This document shows, piece by piece, positions 50,934-60,387 of a stretch of 64,000 bases of DNA (position 1 is its first letter; every line of letters begins with the position of its first letter). The notes beneath the pieces were generated by a model. The model did not search any database, was not told the origin of the DNA, and saw nothing but the letters and a program-made list of their open reading frames with translations. The position numbers and the translations under genes were made by a program. The DNA comes from JACVRW01 sp963835705 (lineage in GTDB: Bacteria > Actinomycetota > Thermoleophilia > Solirubrobacterales > Thermoleophilaceae). Location: positions 124,001 to 188,000 of the forward strand of contig CAWIGR010000013.1 of NCBI GenBank assembly GCA_963835705.1, given 5' to 3'.

Positions 50934-52241
50934 ATGGCGACCACCCACCAGCTCTGGGGCTCCGAGACGGCCAAGGCGGTCGAGAACTTCCCGGTCTCGG
51001 GCGAGCGCGTTCCGGCGCCGGTGGTGCGCTGGCTCGGCCGGATCAAGGCGGCCGCGGCGCGCGTGAACGCCGAGCTCGGGCTGCTCGACGAGGACATCGC
51101 CGAGCGCATCGCGCGCGCCGGGGACGAGGTGGCGAACGGCGAGCACGATGACCAGTTCCCGATCGACGTCTTCCAGACCGGCTCCGGGACGTCGTCGAAC
51201 ATGAACGCCAACGAGGTGATCGCCAACCTCGCGGGCGACGGGGTCCACGCGAACGATCACGTGAACATGGGGCAGTCCTCCAACGACGTCTTCCCCTCGG
51301 CGGTCCACCTCGCGGCGGTCGACGCCGTGCAGGCGGACCTGCTCCCCGCGCTCGAGCGGCTCGCCGGCTCCTTCCGGGTCAAGGCGGAGGAGTGGGCCGA
51401 CGTGGTCAAGGCCGGCCGGACCCACATGATGGACGCCGTCCCCGTCACGCTGGGCCAGGAGTTCGGCGGCTACGCCGCGCAGATCACCCTCGGCCGCGAC
51501 CGCGTGCGCGACGCCCTCGGCCGGGCCGCCCAGGTCCCGCTCGGGGGCACGGCCACCGGCACCGGCCTGAACACGCACCCCGAGTTCGCCGAGCGCGTGC
51601 GGCGGCACCTCGGCCTCGGCGAGGCCCCGCTCGACCGCTTCGAGGCACAGGCCAACCGCGACGCGCTCGTCGAGCTGCACGGCGCGCTCAAGGTGGTGGC
51701 CGTCTCGCTCACGAAGATCGCGAACGACCTGGTCCTGATGGGCTCGGGGCCGCGCACCGGGCTGGTCGAGCTCCAGCTGCCCGAGCTCCAGAAGGGGTCG
51801 TCGATCATGCCGGGCAAGGTCAACCCGGTGATCCCCGAGGTCGTGCTGCAGGTGGCCGCGCAGGTGATCGGCAACGACACGGCCGTCACCGTCGCCGGCA
51901 CCCAGGGCGCGTTCGAGCTGAACGTGCGCGTTCCGATGATCGCCCGCAACCTGTTCGAGTCGATCCGGATCCTCGGGGCGGCTGCGCGGCTGCTCGCCGA
52001 GCGCTGCGTGGACGGCCTCGAGGCAAACGAGGACACGCTGCGCCGGCACGCGGAGTCCACCCCCGCGATCGCGACCGCGCTCAACCCGCACATCGGCTAC
52101 GACCGCGGCACCGAGATAGTCAACGAGGCCGTGGCCTCGCGGCGGACGATCCGCGAGGTCGCGCTCGAGAAGGGCGTGGACGAGGAGACGCTCGACAAGG
52201 CGCTCGACCTGCGCGCGATGACGCGCGGGGCTCTGCCCTAG
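50934..52241 (+). CDS. fumC: Fumarate hydratase, class II
   Basis: A 435-residue fumarase of the iron-free class II, interconverting fumarate and malate in the TCA cycle. Landmarks are FQTGSGTSSNMNANEV, the HVNMGQSSNDVFPSA block, AGRTHMMDAVPVTLGQE and the signature loop GSSIMPGKVNPV. It is about 30 residues shorter than the E. coli enzyme. Its closeness to the 2-oxoglutarate-decarboxylase-like pair at 53-56 kb adds to a TCA theme, though the genes are on opposite strands. Confidence 0.95.
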   Translation: MATTHQLWGSETAKAVENFPVSGERVPAPVVRWLGRIKAAAARVNAELGLLDEDIAERIARAGDEVANGEHDDQFPIDVFQTGSGTSSNMNANEVIANLAGDGVHANDHVNMGQSSNDVFPSAVHLAAVDAVQADLLPALERLAGSFRVKAEEWADVVKAGRTHMMDAVPVTLGQEFGGYAAQITLGRDRVRDALGRAAQVPLGGTATGTGLNTHPEFAERVRRHLGLGEAPLDRFEAQANRDALVELHGALKVVAVSLTKIANDLVLMGSGPRTGLVELQLPELQKGSSIMPGKVNPVIPEVVLQVAAQVIGNDTAVTVAGTQGAFELNVRVPMIARNLFESIRILGAAARLLAERCVDGLEANEDTLRRHAESTPAIATALNPHIGYDRGTEIVNEAVASRRTIREVALEKGVDEETLDKALDLRAMTRGALP

Positions 52242-52273
52242 GCGCGCGGCTCGGCACGCGTTCACGCGGATTC

Positions 52274-53269
52274 CTAGCGAGCGGGGGTGCAGTCGTCGAT
52301 CTTGGCGTGCTTGTAGCTGTCCGGATCGGCGCAGCGCATCCGCACCGGGACCCTCGCCGCGGTGCTCGACAGCATGTACGGCATCGGGTCGATCGGCGTG
52401 TTCCACTTGCGCACCTCGAAGTGCAGGTGGGGCCCGGTCGAGTAGCCGGTCGAGCCCACGTAGCCGACCCGGGTGCCGCCCGACACCTGCTCGCCCACGT
52501 ACGTGGTGATCTGCGACAGGTGCGCGTACCAGGTCGTGTAGCCGTCCCGGTGCTGGACGACCACGAGGTTGCCGTATCCGCCGTTGTTCCAGCCCGCGAA
52601 GATCGTAGTGCCCACGCCGGAGGCGCCCACCCGCGTCCCATACGCGACCGGGAAGTCGAGCCCCGCGTGGGTGCGGCCGCCCGCGCGCGGGGCGCCGAAA
52701 CGGTCGCCGATCGGCCCGGGCACGGGCCGGTAGAACCGCACGGCCCCGACCGGGATCGTGGTGGGAGTGGTCGAGGAGCTGCCGCGGCCGCGCAGCGCCG
52801 CCACCGTCGCCGGTCCCGCGATCCCGTCCGCACCGAGGCCGTTCGCGGACTGGAAGTTGATCACGGCCAGCCTCGTACCCGCCCCGAACACGCCGTCCAC
52901 GCCGCCCGGCGGGTAGCCGTGCTTCTGGAGCCGGAACTGCAGCGCCGCGACGTCCCAGCCGCGGTGGCCCCGGTGCAGCATGCGCGCGCCAAGCGGGCGG
53001 GCCCCGATCGCCCGCTTGGTCTGCGGCCCCGCGATGCCGTCGACCAGCAGGTTCCTGCGGCGCTGGAAGCGCCGGACGCCTTGGGCGGTGAACGGCCCCC
53101 TCATGCCGTCCACCGCGATCGGGTAGAGCCCGCGGTACTTCAATGCAGCTTGCAGCGCGGCCACCCTCGCGCTGCTCGCGTCAGCCTCCCCCGGGGAGGC
53201 GAGCATCACGACAAGCAGGCATAGGGTGAGGACCGCGCCGGCCACGTGCCGGACGCGACGCATGTGCAT
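52274..53269 (-). CDS. Secreted M23 peptidoglycan endopeptidase with two PG-binding domains
   Basis: About 331 residues: signal peptide (VAGAVLTLCLLVVMLASPGEA), two PG_binding_1 repeats (about 33-85 and 95-150; each with a GIAGPxT end), a Ser/Thr linker and a LytM-type M23 domain. Zinc ligands are seen in GRTHAGLDFPV (HxxxD), and HLHFEV (HxH). It probably cuts peptide cross-links in the wall. ATG 53269 is chosen for the signal peptide; ATG 53263 and 53305 are also in frame. Confidence 0.87.
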   Translation of the reverse strand: MHMRRVRHVAGAVLTLCLLVVMLASPGEADASSARVAALQAALKYRGLYPIAVDGMRGPFTAQGVRRFQRRRNLLVDGIAGPQTKRAIGARPLGARMLHRGHRGWDVAALQFRLQKHGYPPGGVDGVFGAGTRLAVINFQSANGLGADGIAGPATVAALRGRGSSSTTPTTIPVGAVRFYRPVPGPIGDRFGAPRAGGRTHAGLDFPVAYGTRVGASGVGTTIFAGWNNGGYGNLVVVQHRDGYTTWYAHLSQITTYVGEQVSGGTRVGYVGSTGYSTGPHLHFEVRKWNTPIDPMPYMLSSTAARVPVRMRCADPDSYKHAKIDDCTPAR

Positions 53270-53350
53270 CAGGCTTGCGAAATCGGCCCTCAGGTTCAAG
53301 GGCATGCACGAGATCGTGCGCCACGACCCGGACGGCTGCTACACGGCGAG

Positions 53351-54860
53351 CTACAGGTTGACCGCCACGTACTTCGTCTCGAGGAACTCCTCGAGGCCCT
53401 CCTTGCCGCCCTCGCGGCCGATGCCGGACTGCTTGACGCCGCCGAAGGGGGCGCCGGCGTTCGACACCATGCCCTGGTTCAGGCCGACCATGCCGGTCTC
53501 GAGCCCCTCGCAGACCCGGATCGCGCGCTTGATGTCGCGCGTGAACACGTAGGCCACCAGGCCGTACTCGGTGTCGTTGGCCCGCGCGATCGCGTCCTCC
53601 TCGGACGAGAACGCCCCGACCGGGGCCACCGGCCCGAAGATCTCCTCGCTGAAGACGCGCGCCTCCTCGGGCACGTCCCCGAGCACGGTCGGCGGGTAGA
53701 AGTAACCGCGCCCGTCCGGGATCTCGCCGCCCACCACGCAGTTCGCGCCCTTGTCGAGCGCGTCCTGCACGAGCTCGGCCACCTTCTCGCGCGACGGCTG
53801 GTCGATCAGCGGGCCGACCTTCACGTCCTCCTCGGTCCCGCGCCCGAGCTTCAGCGCGCCCATCTTCTCCGCCAGGCGCCGCTGGAACTCCTCCTGGACC
53901 GGCTCGGCCACGTGGAAGCGGTTGGCGGACGTGCAGGCCTCACCGATGTTGCGCATCTTGGCGAGCAGCGCGCCGTCCACGGCGGCGTCGAGGTCCGCGT
54001 CGTCGAAGATCAGGAACGGCGCGTTGCCGCCCAGCTCCATCGACGTCTTCAGCACCTGCCGCGCCGACGCCTCGATCAGGTTCCGGCCCACCTCCGTCGA
54101 GCCCGTGAAGGACAGCTTGCGCAGGCGCGGGTCCTGGATCAGCGGTCCAGTCGCCTTGCTCGAGGACGATGTGGTGACGATGTTGAACACCCCGCCCGGC
54201 AGCCCGGCCTCCTCGAGGATCTGGCCGAGGGCCAGCATCGACAGCGGCGTCTGCTGCGCGGGCTTCATCACGATCGTGCAGCCCGCCGCGACCGCCGGGC
54301 CGACCTTGCGCGTGCCCATCGCCATCGGGAAGTTCCAGGGCGTGATCATCAGGCTCGGCCCGACCGGCTGCTTCATAACGAGCACGCGGCTGGTGCCGTT
54401 GGCGAACTGCTTGTAGTTGCCGTCGATCCGCAGCGCCTCGCCCGAGAACCAGCGAAAGAAGTCGGCCGCGTAGACGATCTCGGCCTTCGACTCGGCCACC
54501 GGCTTCCCCATCTCGAGCGTCATCAGGAGTGCGAGCTCGTCGGCGCGCTCCATCAGCAGCTCGAACGCCTTCCAGAGGATGCCGGCGCGGTCGTTGGGGG
54601 GCGAGGAGCCCCACTCCCGCTGCGTCTCCACGGCGGCGTCCAGCGCCGTCACCGCGTCCTCGGGGGTGGCGTCCGCCACCTCGGCGATCGCGCTCCTCGG
54701 TGGCGGGGTCGATCACCTCGAGCGTTGCGCCGCCCGAGGCGTCACGCCACTCGCCCCCTACGTAGAGCTTCTTCTCGACCCTGTCGACGACGGTCTGTTC
54801 CTCAGGGGCGAGGGCCGAAGCACCCGGCTTGGCCGGGTGCGCGGGGGAAGGAATATTCAT
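53351..54860 (-). CDS. gabD: Succinate-semialdehyde dehydrogenase-type aldehyde dehydrogenase, +1 frameshift near 54692
   Basis: Translation from ATG 54860 gives an extended N-terminus (EEQTVVDRVEKKLYVGGEWR, then VIDPATEE). It needs one base dropped near 54692 to continue AIAEVADATPEDAV and the full enzyme. Catalytic residues are present: PWNFP, FTGSTEVG, the Glu in MELGGNAP and the Cys in GEACTSANR. With the shift the protein has 502 residues. The ATG overlaps the stop of the thiamine-enzyme gene as ATGA. The pairing suggests that it oxidises succinate semialdehyde made by that enzyme. Other aldehyde substrates are possible. Confidence 0.8.
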
Positions 54861-56501
54861 GTTGCAACTGTCTCCGTTCCAAGTTCCTCGGATATCGCTA
54901 CGTCGATCGAGTAGTCGATCGGCAGCACGATCAGCGACGGCACGTCGAGGGTGAGCGCGTGCTGGAGCCGCTCGCCGAACTCGTCCGCCGAGCCGCAGCG
55001 CCAGCCCGGGATGCCGAAGCCCTCGGCCAGCTTCACGAAGTCGGGGTTCGTGAAGTCCGTGCCGAAGTGGCTGCCGAACTTCTTGTCCTGCTTCCAGACG
55101 ATCGAGCCGTACTGGCTGTTCTCCCAGATCACGTTCACGAACGGCGTCTTGATCCGCACGGCGGTCTCGAGCTCCTGGGCGTTCATCAGGAAGCCGCCGT
55201 CGCCGTTCACGGTCACCACGCGCCGGTTCGGGTGGACGAGCTTGGCCGCCACGGCTGCCGGCACCGCGAATCCCATGCCGGCGAGCCCGTTGGCGATCAG
55301 GACGGTGTTGGGCTCGTACGCGGGGAACATCCGCCCGATCCAGAGCTTGTGGAGGCCCGACGTCCGAGATCAGGATGTCCTCGCGCCCGAGCGCCTTGCG
55401 GATCTCGTACAGCGCGCGCGGCGGCTGCACGGGGAAGGCGTCGTCGTCCTTGGCCTGCTCGAAGCGGCCCAGCACGACCTCGCGCAGCTTGTTCGACCCG
55501 CCCTGGTGGGGCACGTGCCGGCACTCCTCGCCGAGCCGGGCGAGCACGTGGTAGATGTCGCCGACCAGCTCGACCTCCGGCATGAAGAACGCGTCGATCT
55601 CGGCCGGCACGGAGTCGATGCAGATGACCTTCTTGTCGCGGTCGGGGTTCCAGTGCTCGGGTGAGTGCTCGACCAGGTCGTAGCCGATGGCGAGCACCAC
55701 GTCGGCGTCGTCGAAGCCGGCCATCATGTAGTCGCCGGACTGGAGGCCGACCGACCCGAGCGCCTTCGGGTTGTCGGGCGGCAGCAGGCCCTTTCCCATG
55801 AAGGTCTCCGCCACCGGGATGCCGGTGGCGCGCACGAACTCGCGCAGCGCGGGCGCCGCGCCCGCGCGCACCACCCCGTTGCCGGCGAGCGCGACCGGGT
55901 TGAGCGCGCCCCGGATCAGGTCCGCGGCCTTCAGCAGCTCGCGGGCGGCGGGCTCGGGCCGCACCTGGCGGCGGCGCGGAAGCGGCTCGGCGTCGACCTC
56001 GGCCGCCATCACGTCCTCGGGAAGCTCGATATGGGTGGAGCCCGGCTTCTCGCCCTCGGCCAGCTTGAACGCCTTGCGGACGACCTCCGGGATGATCGCG
56101 GGGTCGGCCAGCCGCGCGTTCCACTTGGTGATCGGGCGCATCACCCGCAGGAGGTCGATGTACTGGTGCGACTCCTTGTGCATGCGCTCCAGGTCGCCCT
56201 GCCCGGTGAGCGCCACCAGCGGGGCGCGGTCGAGGAACGCGTCGGCTACGGCGGTGACGAGGTTCAGGGCGCCCGGGCCCAGCGTGCCGAGGCAGACGCC
56301 GGCGCGGCCCGTGAGCCGGCCGTGGACGTCCGCCATGTAGGCCCCGCCCTGCTCGTGGCGCACCGGGATGAACTCGATCGACGAGCGCGACAGCGACTCG
56401 TTCAGGTCGAGCGTCTCCTCGCCGGGGATGCCGAACACGTGCTTCACGCCCTCGGCCTCGAGGCACTCGACGAACACGTCAGATGCCTTTCGGTTCGCCA
56501 C
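54857..56501 (-). CDS. Thiamine-diphosphate decarboxylase, candidate 2-oxoglutarate decarboxylase; +1 frameshift near 55354
   Basis: With one base skipped after a GGG codon near 55354 this gene encodes 547 residues of the acetolactate-synthase superfamily. It has ThDP-activating Glu in VRHEQGGAYMAD near residue 50, and GDGGFLMNAQELETA...WEN for ThDP-Mg binding. As I recall it, the segment RMHKESHQYIDLLRV...ITKWN is much closer to the cyanobacterial enzyme shown to be 2-oxoglutarate decarboxylase than to IlvB. No small subunit (IlvH) follows; instead a succinate-semialdehyde dehydrogenase overlaps it. Acetolactate synthase remains possible. GTG 56501 has TATCGT 7 bases upstream. Confidence 0.8.
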
Positions 56502-56508
56502 GCTCCTG

Positions 56509-56538
56509 ACGATACCCGGCCCTCCGTCCCGCTACCTT
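56509..56538. promoter_or_regulatory. Divergent leaderless promoters, thiamine enzyme / SpoIID protein
   Basis: Minus-strand TATCGT (56514-56509) is 7 bases before GTG 56501. Plus-strand TACCTT (56533-56538) is 10 bases before ATG 56549. The boxes are separate here. Confidence 0.45.
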
Positions 56539-56548
56539 GGGCCGGTTG

Positions 56549-57937
56549 ATGCGTTCTAGGCCACCGATGCGCCGCACCCTCTCACTCACAGCCGCCCTGC
56601 TCGTGCTGGCCGCCGCCGTGCCCGCGGCGGACGCCGCCGTGCGCCACGTGATCCGCGGCGCCGGCTTCGGCCACGGCATCGGGATGAGCCAGTACGGGGC
56701 CTACGGGTTCGCCCTCGAGGGCTCCGCCTACGCGGACATCCTGGCCCACTACTACAGCGGCACCACCCTCTCCAGCGCGCCCAGCCGGCCGGTGCGCGTG
56801 CTGTTGCAGCCCGAGGACCCCTACATCCGCGTGCGCGGCGCCACCTCGATCGGCGGCCGCACGCTGAACCCGGAAGCGCTGTACGTGGCGCGCGAGTCGC
56901 GCGGCGCCATCCGCGTGACCACCTCCGCCGGCAGGCGCGTCGCCCGCGTGGCCAACGGCGCCCAGTTCCGCGGCCCGGAGGCGCTGCGCCTGATGGGGCC
57001 GGCGCTCAACTTCATCACCGACGGCCTCTACCGCGGCGCGATCGAGATCCGCACGGAGGGCGCCGGGGTGACCGCGATCAACGAGCTCGAGCTCGACACG
57101 TACGTGCGCGGGGTCGTGGCCGGGGAGATGCCGAGCTCCTGGCCGCTCGAAGCGCTCAAGGCCCAGGCGGTGACCGCCCGCACCTATGCGCTCGCGACCC
57201 GCAAGACGACCGGCCTGTTCGACCAGTACCCCGACACGCGCTCGCAGGTGTACCGAGGCGTGACCGGCGAGAGCGTGCGCAGCGACGCCGCCGTCTCCCA
57301 GACGGCCGGGCGGATCCTGACCTACGGAGGCGTGCCGGCGGTCACCTACTACTTCTCAACGTCCGGCGGCCATACCGAGAACGTGGAGTTCTCCTTCGTG
57401 GGCTCCCTCGCGAAGCCCTGGCTGGTGGGCGTGCCGGACCCGTACGACACCCAGTCGCCCTACCACCGCTGGACGGTGCCCACCACGGCCGCCCGGCTGG
57501 ACGCGGCGCTCGGCGCCCCGGGGCGGTTCAAGCGCGTCAGGGTGCTGGACCGCGGCGTCTCGCCCCGCGTCGTGCGCGCCCGCGTGATCGGGAGCGCCGG
57601 GTCGACCGTGCTGACCGGCCCGCAGATCCGTGCCCGGCTGGGCCTCCGGGACACCTGGTTCACGTTCGTCCAGGCGAGGACGAGCGTGAGCCGTCCCCGC
57701 TCGGCGCGTCCGGCGAGCTGGGGCCCGCGCCTGGTCGAGCCCACGCTCACGGGCAGCTACACGCCCGCTCCGAAGCGGCGCGTGCTGACCGTGGAGCGCC
57801 GCGGCAAGTGGGGCTGGCGGGCGATCGGCAAGGTCCGCACCACGAAGGCCGGGCGCTACCGCGTGAACGTGGGCCGCGCGGGCGTGTACCGCGTGCGCTC
57901 CGGCCGGGTGGCCGGGCCGAACGTGCGCGTCCGCTAA
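56549..57937 (+). CDS. Secreted SpoIID/LytB-domain protein
   Basis: A 462-residue protein with a signal peptide (MRRTLSLTAALLVLAAAVPAADA). The SpoIID/LytB domain has FGHGIGMSQYGAYG, the conserved LDTYVRGVVAGEMPSSWPLEALKAQAVAART-like block (about 185-215) and TYYFSTSGGHTENV. SpoIID relatives are lytic transglycosylases acting on peptidoglycan. A basic C-terminal region (about 365-460) may bind the wall. The organism need not sporulate; the domain is widespread in actinobacteria. ATG 56567 is an alternative start. The stop overlaps that of the convergent DJ-1 gene. Confidence 0.85.
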   Translation: MRSRPPMRRTLSLTAALLVLAAAVPAADAAVRHVIRGAGFGHGIGMSQYGAYGFALEGSAYADILAHYYSGTTLSSAPSRPVRVLLQPEDPYIRVRGATSIGGRTLNPEALYVARESRGAIRVTTSAGRRVARVANGAQFRGPEALRLMGPALNFITDGLYRGAIEIRTEGAGVTAINELELDTYVRGVVAGEMPSSWPLEALKAQAVTARTYALATRKTTGLFDQYPDTRSQVYRGVTGESVRSDAAVSQTAGRILTYGGVPAVTYYFSTSGGHTENVEFSFVGSLAKPWLVGVPDPYDTQSPYHRWTVPTTAARLDAALGAPGRFKRVRVLDRGVSPRVVRARVIGSAGSTVLTGPQIRARLGLRDTWFTFVQARTSVSRPRSARPASWGPRLVEPTLTGSYTPAPKRRVLTVERRGKWGWRAIGKVRTTKAGRYRVNVGRAGVYRVRSGRVAGPNVRVR

Positions 57938-58569
57938 CCCGTCCGCGCCGCCGCCAGGCTTCTGACCAGCTCCACGATCTCCGGCGGGGCCTTCTCCGCC
58001 GAGCCGGCGTCGAAGGGCGGCTGCGGGTCGTATTCGATCTCGAGCTGGATCGCCTGGGCCACCTCCGGGCCGGCGATCCGGGCCGCCAGCACCAGCCCCA
58101 TGTCGATCCCCGACGACACGCCGGCGGCGGTCAGCACCTTGCCCTGTTCCACCACGCGGCGGCCGGTCGGCCTCGCGCCGAGCCGCTCGAGTGACTCGAG
58201 GTCGAGCCAGTGGGTCGTGGCCTCCAGGCCGTCGAGCACTCCCGCGGCGGCCAGCAACAGGGAACCCGTGCAGACCGACGTGGTCCACTGAGAGGTCTCG
58301 TGGGCACGGCGGATCCAGCCCACGAGACGCTCGTCCTCGAGCGCGCCCTCGTCGGTGCCAAACCCGCCCGGCACGAGCACCACGTCGGGCTCGGGCACCT
58401 CCTCGTAGGCGGCCCCGGCGACGATGGTGAGGCCGTTGTCCGTGCTGACCGGGCCGGCCTCCGGCCCGAGCCAGGCGACCTCCGCGCCCGGCAGGCGCGA
58501 CAGCACCTCGAACGGCCCGACGGCGTCGAGCGCCGTGAAGTGGTGGTAGAGCGGGATCGCGATCTTCAT
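57934..58569 (-). CDS. DJ-1/PfpI-family protein
   Basis: A 211-residue class I glutamine-amidotransferase-like protein. The nucleophile elbow is TSVCTGSLLLAAAG with the cysteine near residue 100, and the acidic partner is in FTALDAVGPFEVL. THWLDLESL and AGVSSGIDMGL match the isonitrile-hydratase/AraC-ligand-domain subgroup (InhA-like) better than the Hsp31 group. Substrate is not clear. ATG 58569 has TAAGGT 7 bases upstream. Confidence 0.82.
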   Translation of the reverse strand: MKIAIPLYHHFTALDAVGPFEVLSRLPGAEVAWLGPEAGPVSTDNGLTIVAGAAYEEVPEPDVVLVPGGFGTDEGALEDERLVGWIRRAHETSQWTTSVCTGSLLLAAAGVLDGLEATTHWLDLESLERLGARPTGRRVVEQGKVLTAAGVSSGIDMGLVLAARIAGPEVAQAIQLEIEYDPQPPFDAGSAEKAPPEIVELVRSLAAARTG

Positions 58570-58576
58570 GCGCCTG

Positions 58577-58582
58577 ACCTTA
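58577..58582 (-). promoter_or_regulatory. Candidate leaderless -10 box for the DJ-1 gene
   Basis: Minus-strand TAAGGT, 7 bases before ATG 58569. Confidence 0.45.
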
Positions 58583-58590
58583 GGGAGCAC

Positions 58591-59676
58591 TTAGGAGGGT
58601 GTGAAGCGGAAGGTCACGACGTCCCCGTCGCGCACCTCGTAGTCGCGCCCCTCGAGGCGAGAGAGCGCCTGCTCGCGCGCCGGCGCGTAGCCGCCGGCCC
58701 GCACGAGGTCCTCCCAGAACGTCACCTCGGCGGCCACGAAGCCCCGCTCCATGTCGGTGTGCACCGCCCCCGCCGCCCGCCGCGCGCGGGTGCCGCGCTC
58801 GATCGCCCGTGCGCGGGCCTCCTTGCCCTGGCCGGCGGTGAAGAACGAGATCAGGTGGAGCAGCTCGAAGGCTTCGCGGATCACCGTGGCGAGGCCCGAC
58901 TCCTCCACGCCCAGCTCGGCTCGCATCGCGGCGGCCTCGTCGTCGTCCAGCTCGGCCAGCTCCGCCTCGAGCCGGGCCGACACCGCCGTGGCCCGCGCGT
59001 CCCGGGCCGCCACGTGCCGCTCGAGCTCCGGCGGCGGCACGACGGGCTCGCCCTCCGCCACGTTGGCCACGTAGAGCACCGGCTTGGACGTGAGCGCCGA
59101 CAGGCGCACGACGGCCCCCGGCGCCCCGGCCGGCGTGGGCACCGTGCGCACGGCCCGGCCCGCTCGCAGCGCCTCGACCACCTCGGTAAGCCACTGCTCC
59201 TCGGCCACGAGCTCCATGTCGAGCGAGCGTGCCTGCTTCGTGACCCGCTCGAGGCGCCGCTCGGCCTGCTCCAGGTCGGCGTAAAGCAGCTCCGTCTCCA
59301 CCGTCTCCACGTCGGCCAGCGGATCGACCCGGCCGTCCGGGTGCACCACCTGGGAGTCCTCGTGGACGCGCACCACGTGCAGGATCGCGTCGGTCTCGCG
59401 GATGTTGCCGAGGAACTGGTTGCCGAGCCCCTCGCCCTCGTGGGCGCCGCGCACCAGCCCGGCGATGTCGTGGAACTGGATCACCTCGTGGATCACCTCG
59501 CCGGCGCCGACCGTCGCTGCCACCCGGTCGAGCCGCCCGTCGGGCACGCCGACCACCGCCACGTTCGGCTCGAGCGTCGTGAACGGGTAGTTGGCGGCCT
59601 GGGCGCCGGCGCGCGTGAGCGCGTTGAACAGCGAGGACTTGCCGGCGTTGGGCAGGCCGACGATGCCGATCTTCAA
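58591..59676 (-). CDS. ychF: YchF-family Obg-like ATPase
   Basis: A 361-residue translation-associated P-loop NTPase (OLA1/YchF). G1 is GLPNAGKSSLFNALT, G3 is DIAGLVRGAHEGEGLGN, and the specificity position reads YVANVAEGE, as in ATP-preferring YchF. A coiled-coil insert and a C-terminal TGS domain (AVHTDMERGFVAAEVT, DYEVRDGDVVTFRF) follow. The start is TTG 59676 with GGAGAGG upstream; it overlaps the PAP2 stop as TTGA. Confidence 0.93.
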   Translation of the reverse strand: MKIGIVGLPNAGKSSLFNALTRAGAQAANYPFTTLEPNVAVVGVPDGRLDRVAATVGAGEVIHEVIQFHDIAGLVRGAHEGEGLGNQFLGNIRETDAILHVVRVHEDSQVVHPDGRVDPLADVETVETELLYADLEQAERRLERVTKQARSLDMELVAEEQWLTEVVEALRAGRAVRTVPTPAGAPGAVVRLSALTSKPVLYVANVAEGEPVVPPPELERHVAARDARATAVSARLEAELAELDDDEAAAMRAELGVEESGLATVIREAFELLHLISFFTAGQGKEARARAIERGTRARRAAGAVHTDMERGFVAAEVTFWEDLVRAGGYAPAREQALSRLEGRDYEVRDGDVVTFRFTPS

Positions 59677-60158
59677 AGGAGCCTCTCCAGCGCCCGGCCC
59701 AGCAGTGCGCCGGCCACGATGTCCGACGGAAAGTGCACGCCGAGGTAGGGGCGCGACAGCGCCATCGCCGTTGCCGCCGCGTACAGCGGCGGGGCCGGCA
59801 GCGCGTCGGCCAGCGCGCCCGCCGCCGCGAACGCGGTGGACGAGTGGGCCGAGGGATAGGAGCGGCCGGACAGCGTCGGCACGAGCGCCGGCAGCTCCTC
59901 CTCCAGCACGGGGCGCGCGCGCCGCACGAGCTGCTTCACCACCGAGTTGGCCACCAGCGTGATGACCGTGATCCGCATCGCCCGCACGTACACGGGACGG
60001 CGGTTCCCGTGCAGCGCCATGCCCGCGGCCGCGATGCCATGCCAGAGCAGGCCGTTCTCGCCCGCCATCGCGTAGGTCTGCACCGCTCGCTCGAACGGCG
60101 GCCAGTGGCCGCGCGTGCGCAGCAGGCGCAGCAGCCTGAGATCGAGCGCTGCCAGCAA
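59673..60158 (-). CDS. PAP2-family membrane phosphatase
   Basis: A 161-residue membrane-embedded acid phosphatase. The three-part signature is present: KQLVRRARP, SYPSAHSS and SRPYLGVHFPSD. Hydrophobic helices lie between them. Relatives dephosphorylate undecaprenyl or phosphatidic-acid substrates outside the membrane. TTG 60158 is the start. It is coupled to ychF by a TTGA overlap. Confidence 0.85.
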   Translation of the reverse strand: MLAALDLRLLRLLRTRGHWPPFERAVQTYAMAGENGLLWHGIAAAGMALHGNRRPVYVRAMRITVITLVANSVVKQLVRRARPVLEEELPALVPTLSGRSYPSAHSSTAFAAAGALADALPAPPLYAAATAMALSRPYLGVHFPSDIVAGALLGRALERLL

Positions 60159-60165
60159 GGCGGGG

Positions 60166-60387
60166 CTAGAAGCCGACCCGCTGCTCGTCGGTGTCGATGC
60201 GGACGTAGACGACCTGCGACAGGTCGATCGAGATCTTCGAGTCCTGCGTATCGAGCTCGAACCAGCGCTCGGCGCGCTCGTCCGAGAGCGCGCTCCGCAG
60301 CCCGTCGAACGAGCTCCGCTTCACGCGGGCCGGCAGGACCTGCCCGCCCTGGAAGCCGATGTCGATGCGGCTGGTGTCTTCTGCCAT
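60166..60387 (-). CDS. Small conserved-looking protein of unknown function
   Basis: A 73-residue protein (RIDIGFQGGQVLPARVKRSS, then FELDTQDSKISIDLSQVVYVRID), probably a small beta-barrel from its alternating pattern. ATG 60387 overlaps the stop of the epimerase gene by one base (TGATG), so translation is coupled. I do not recognise a family. The position between the epimerase and PAP2 genes gives no clear role. Confidence 0.7.
   Translation of the reverse strand: MAEDTSRIDIGFQGGQVLPARVKRSSFDGLRSALSDERAERWFELDTQDSKISIDLSQVVYVRIDTDEQRVGF

Noticed and set aside
54857..56501. Plain acetolactate synthase large subunit
   Set aside because: Not excluded, but there is no small subunit gene, an SSADH gene overlaps it, and characteristic segments fit the 2-oxoglutarate decarboxylase type better.
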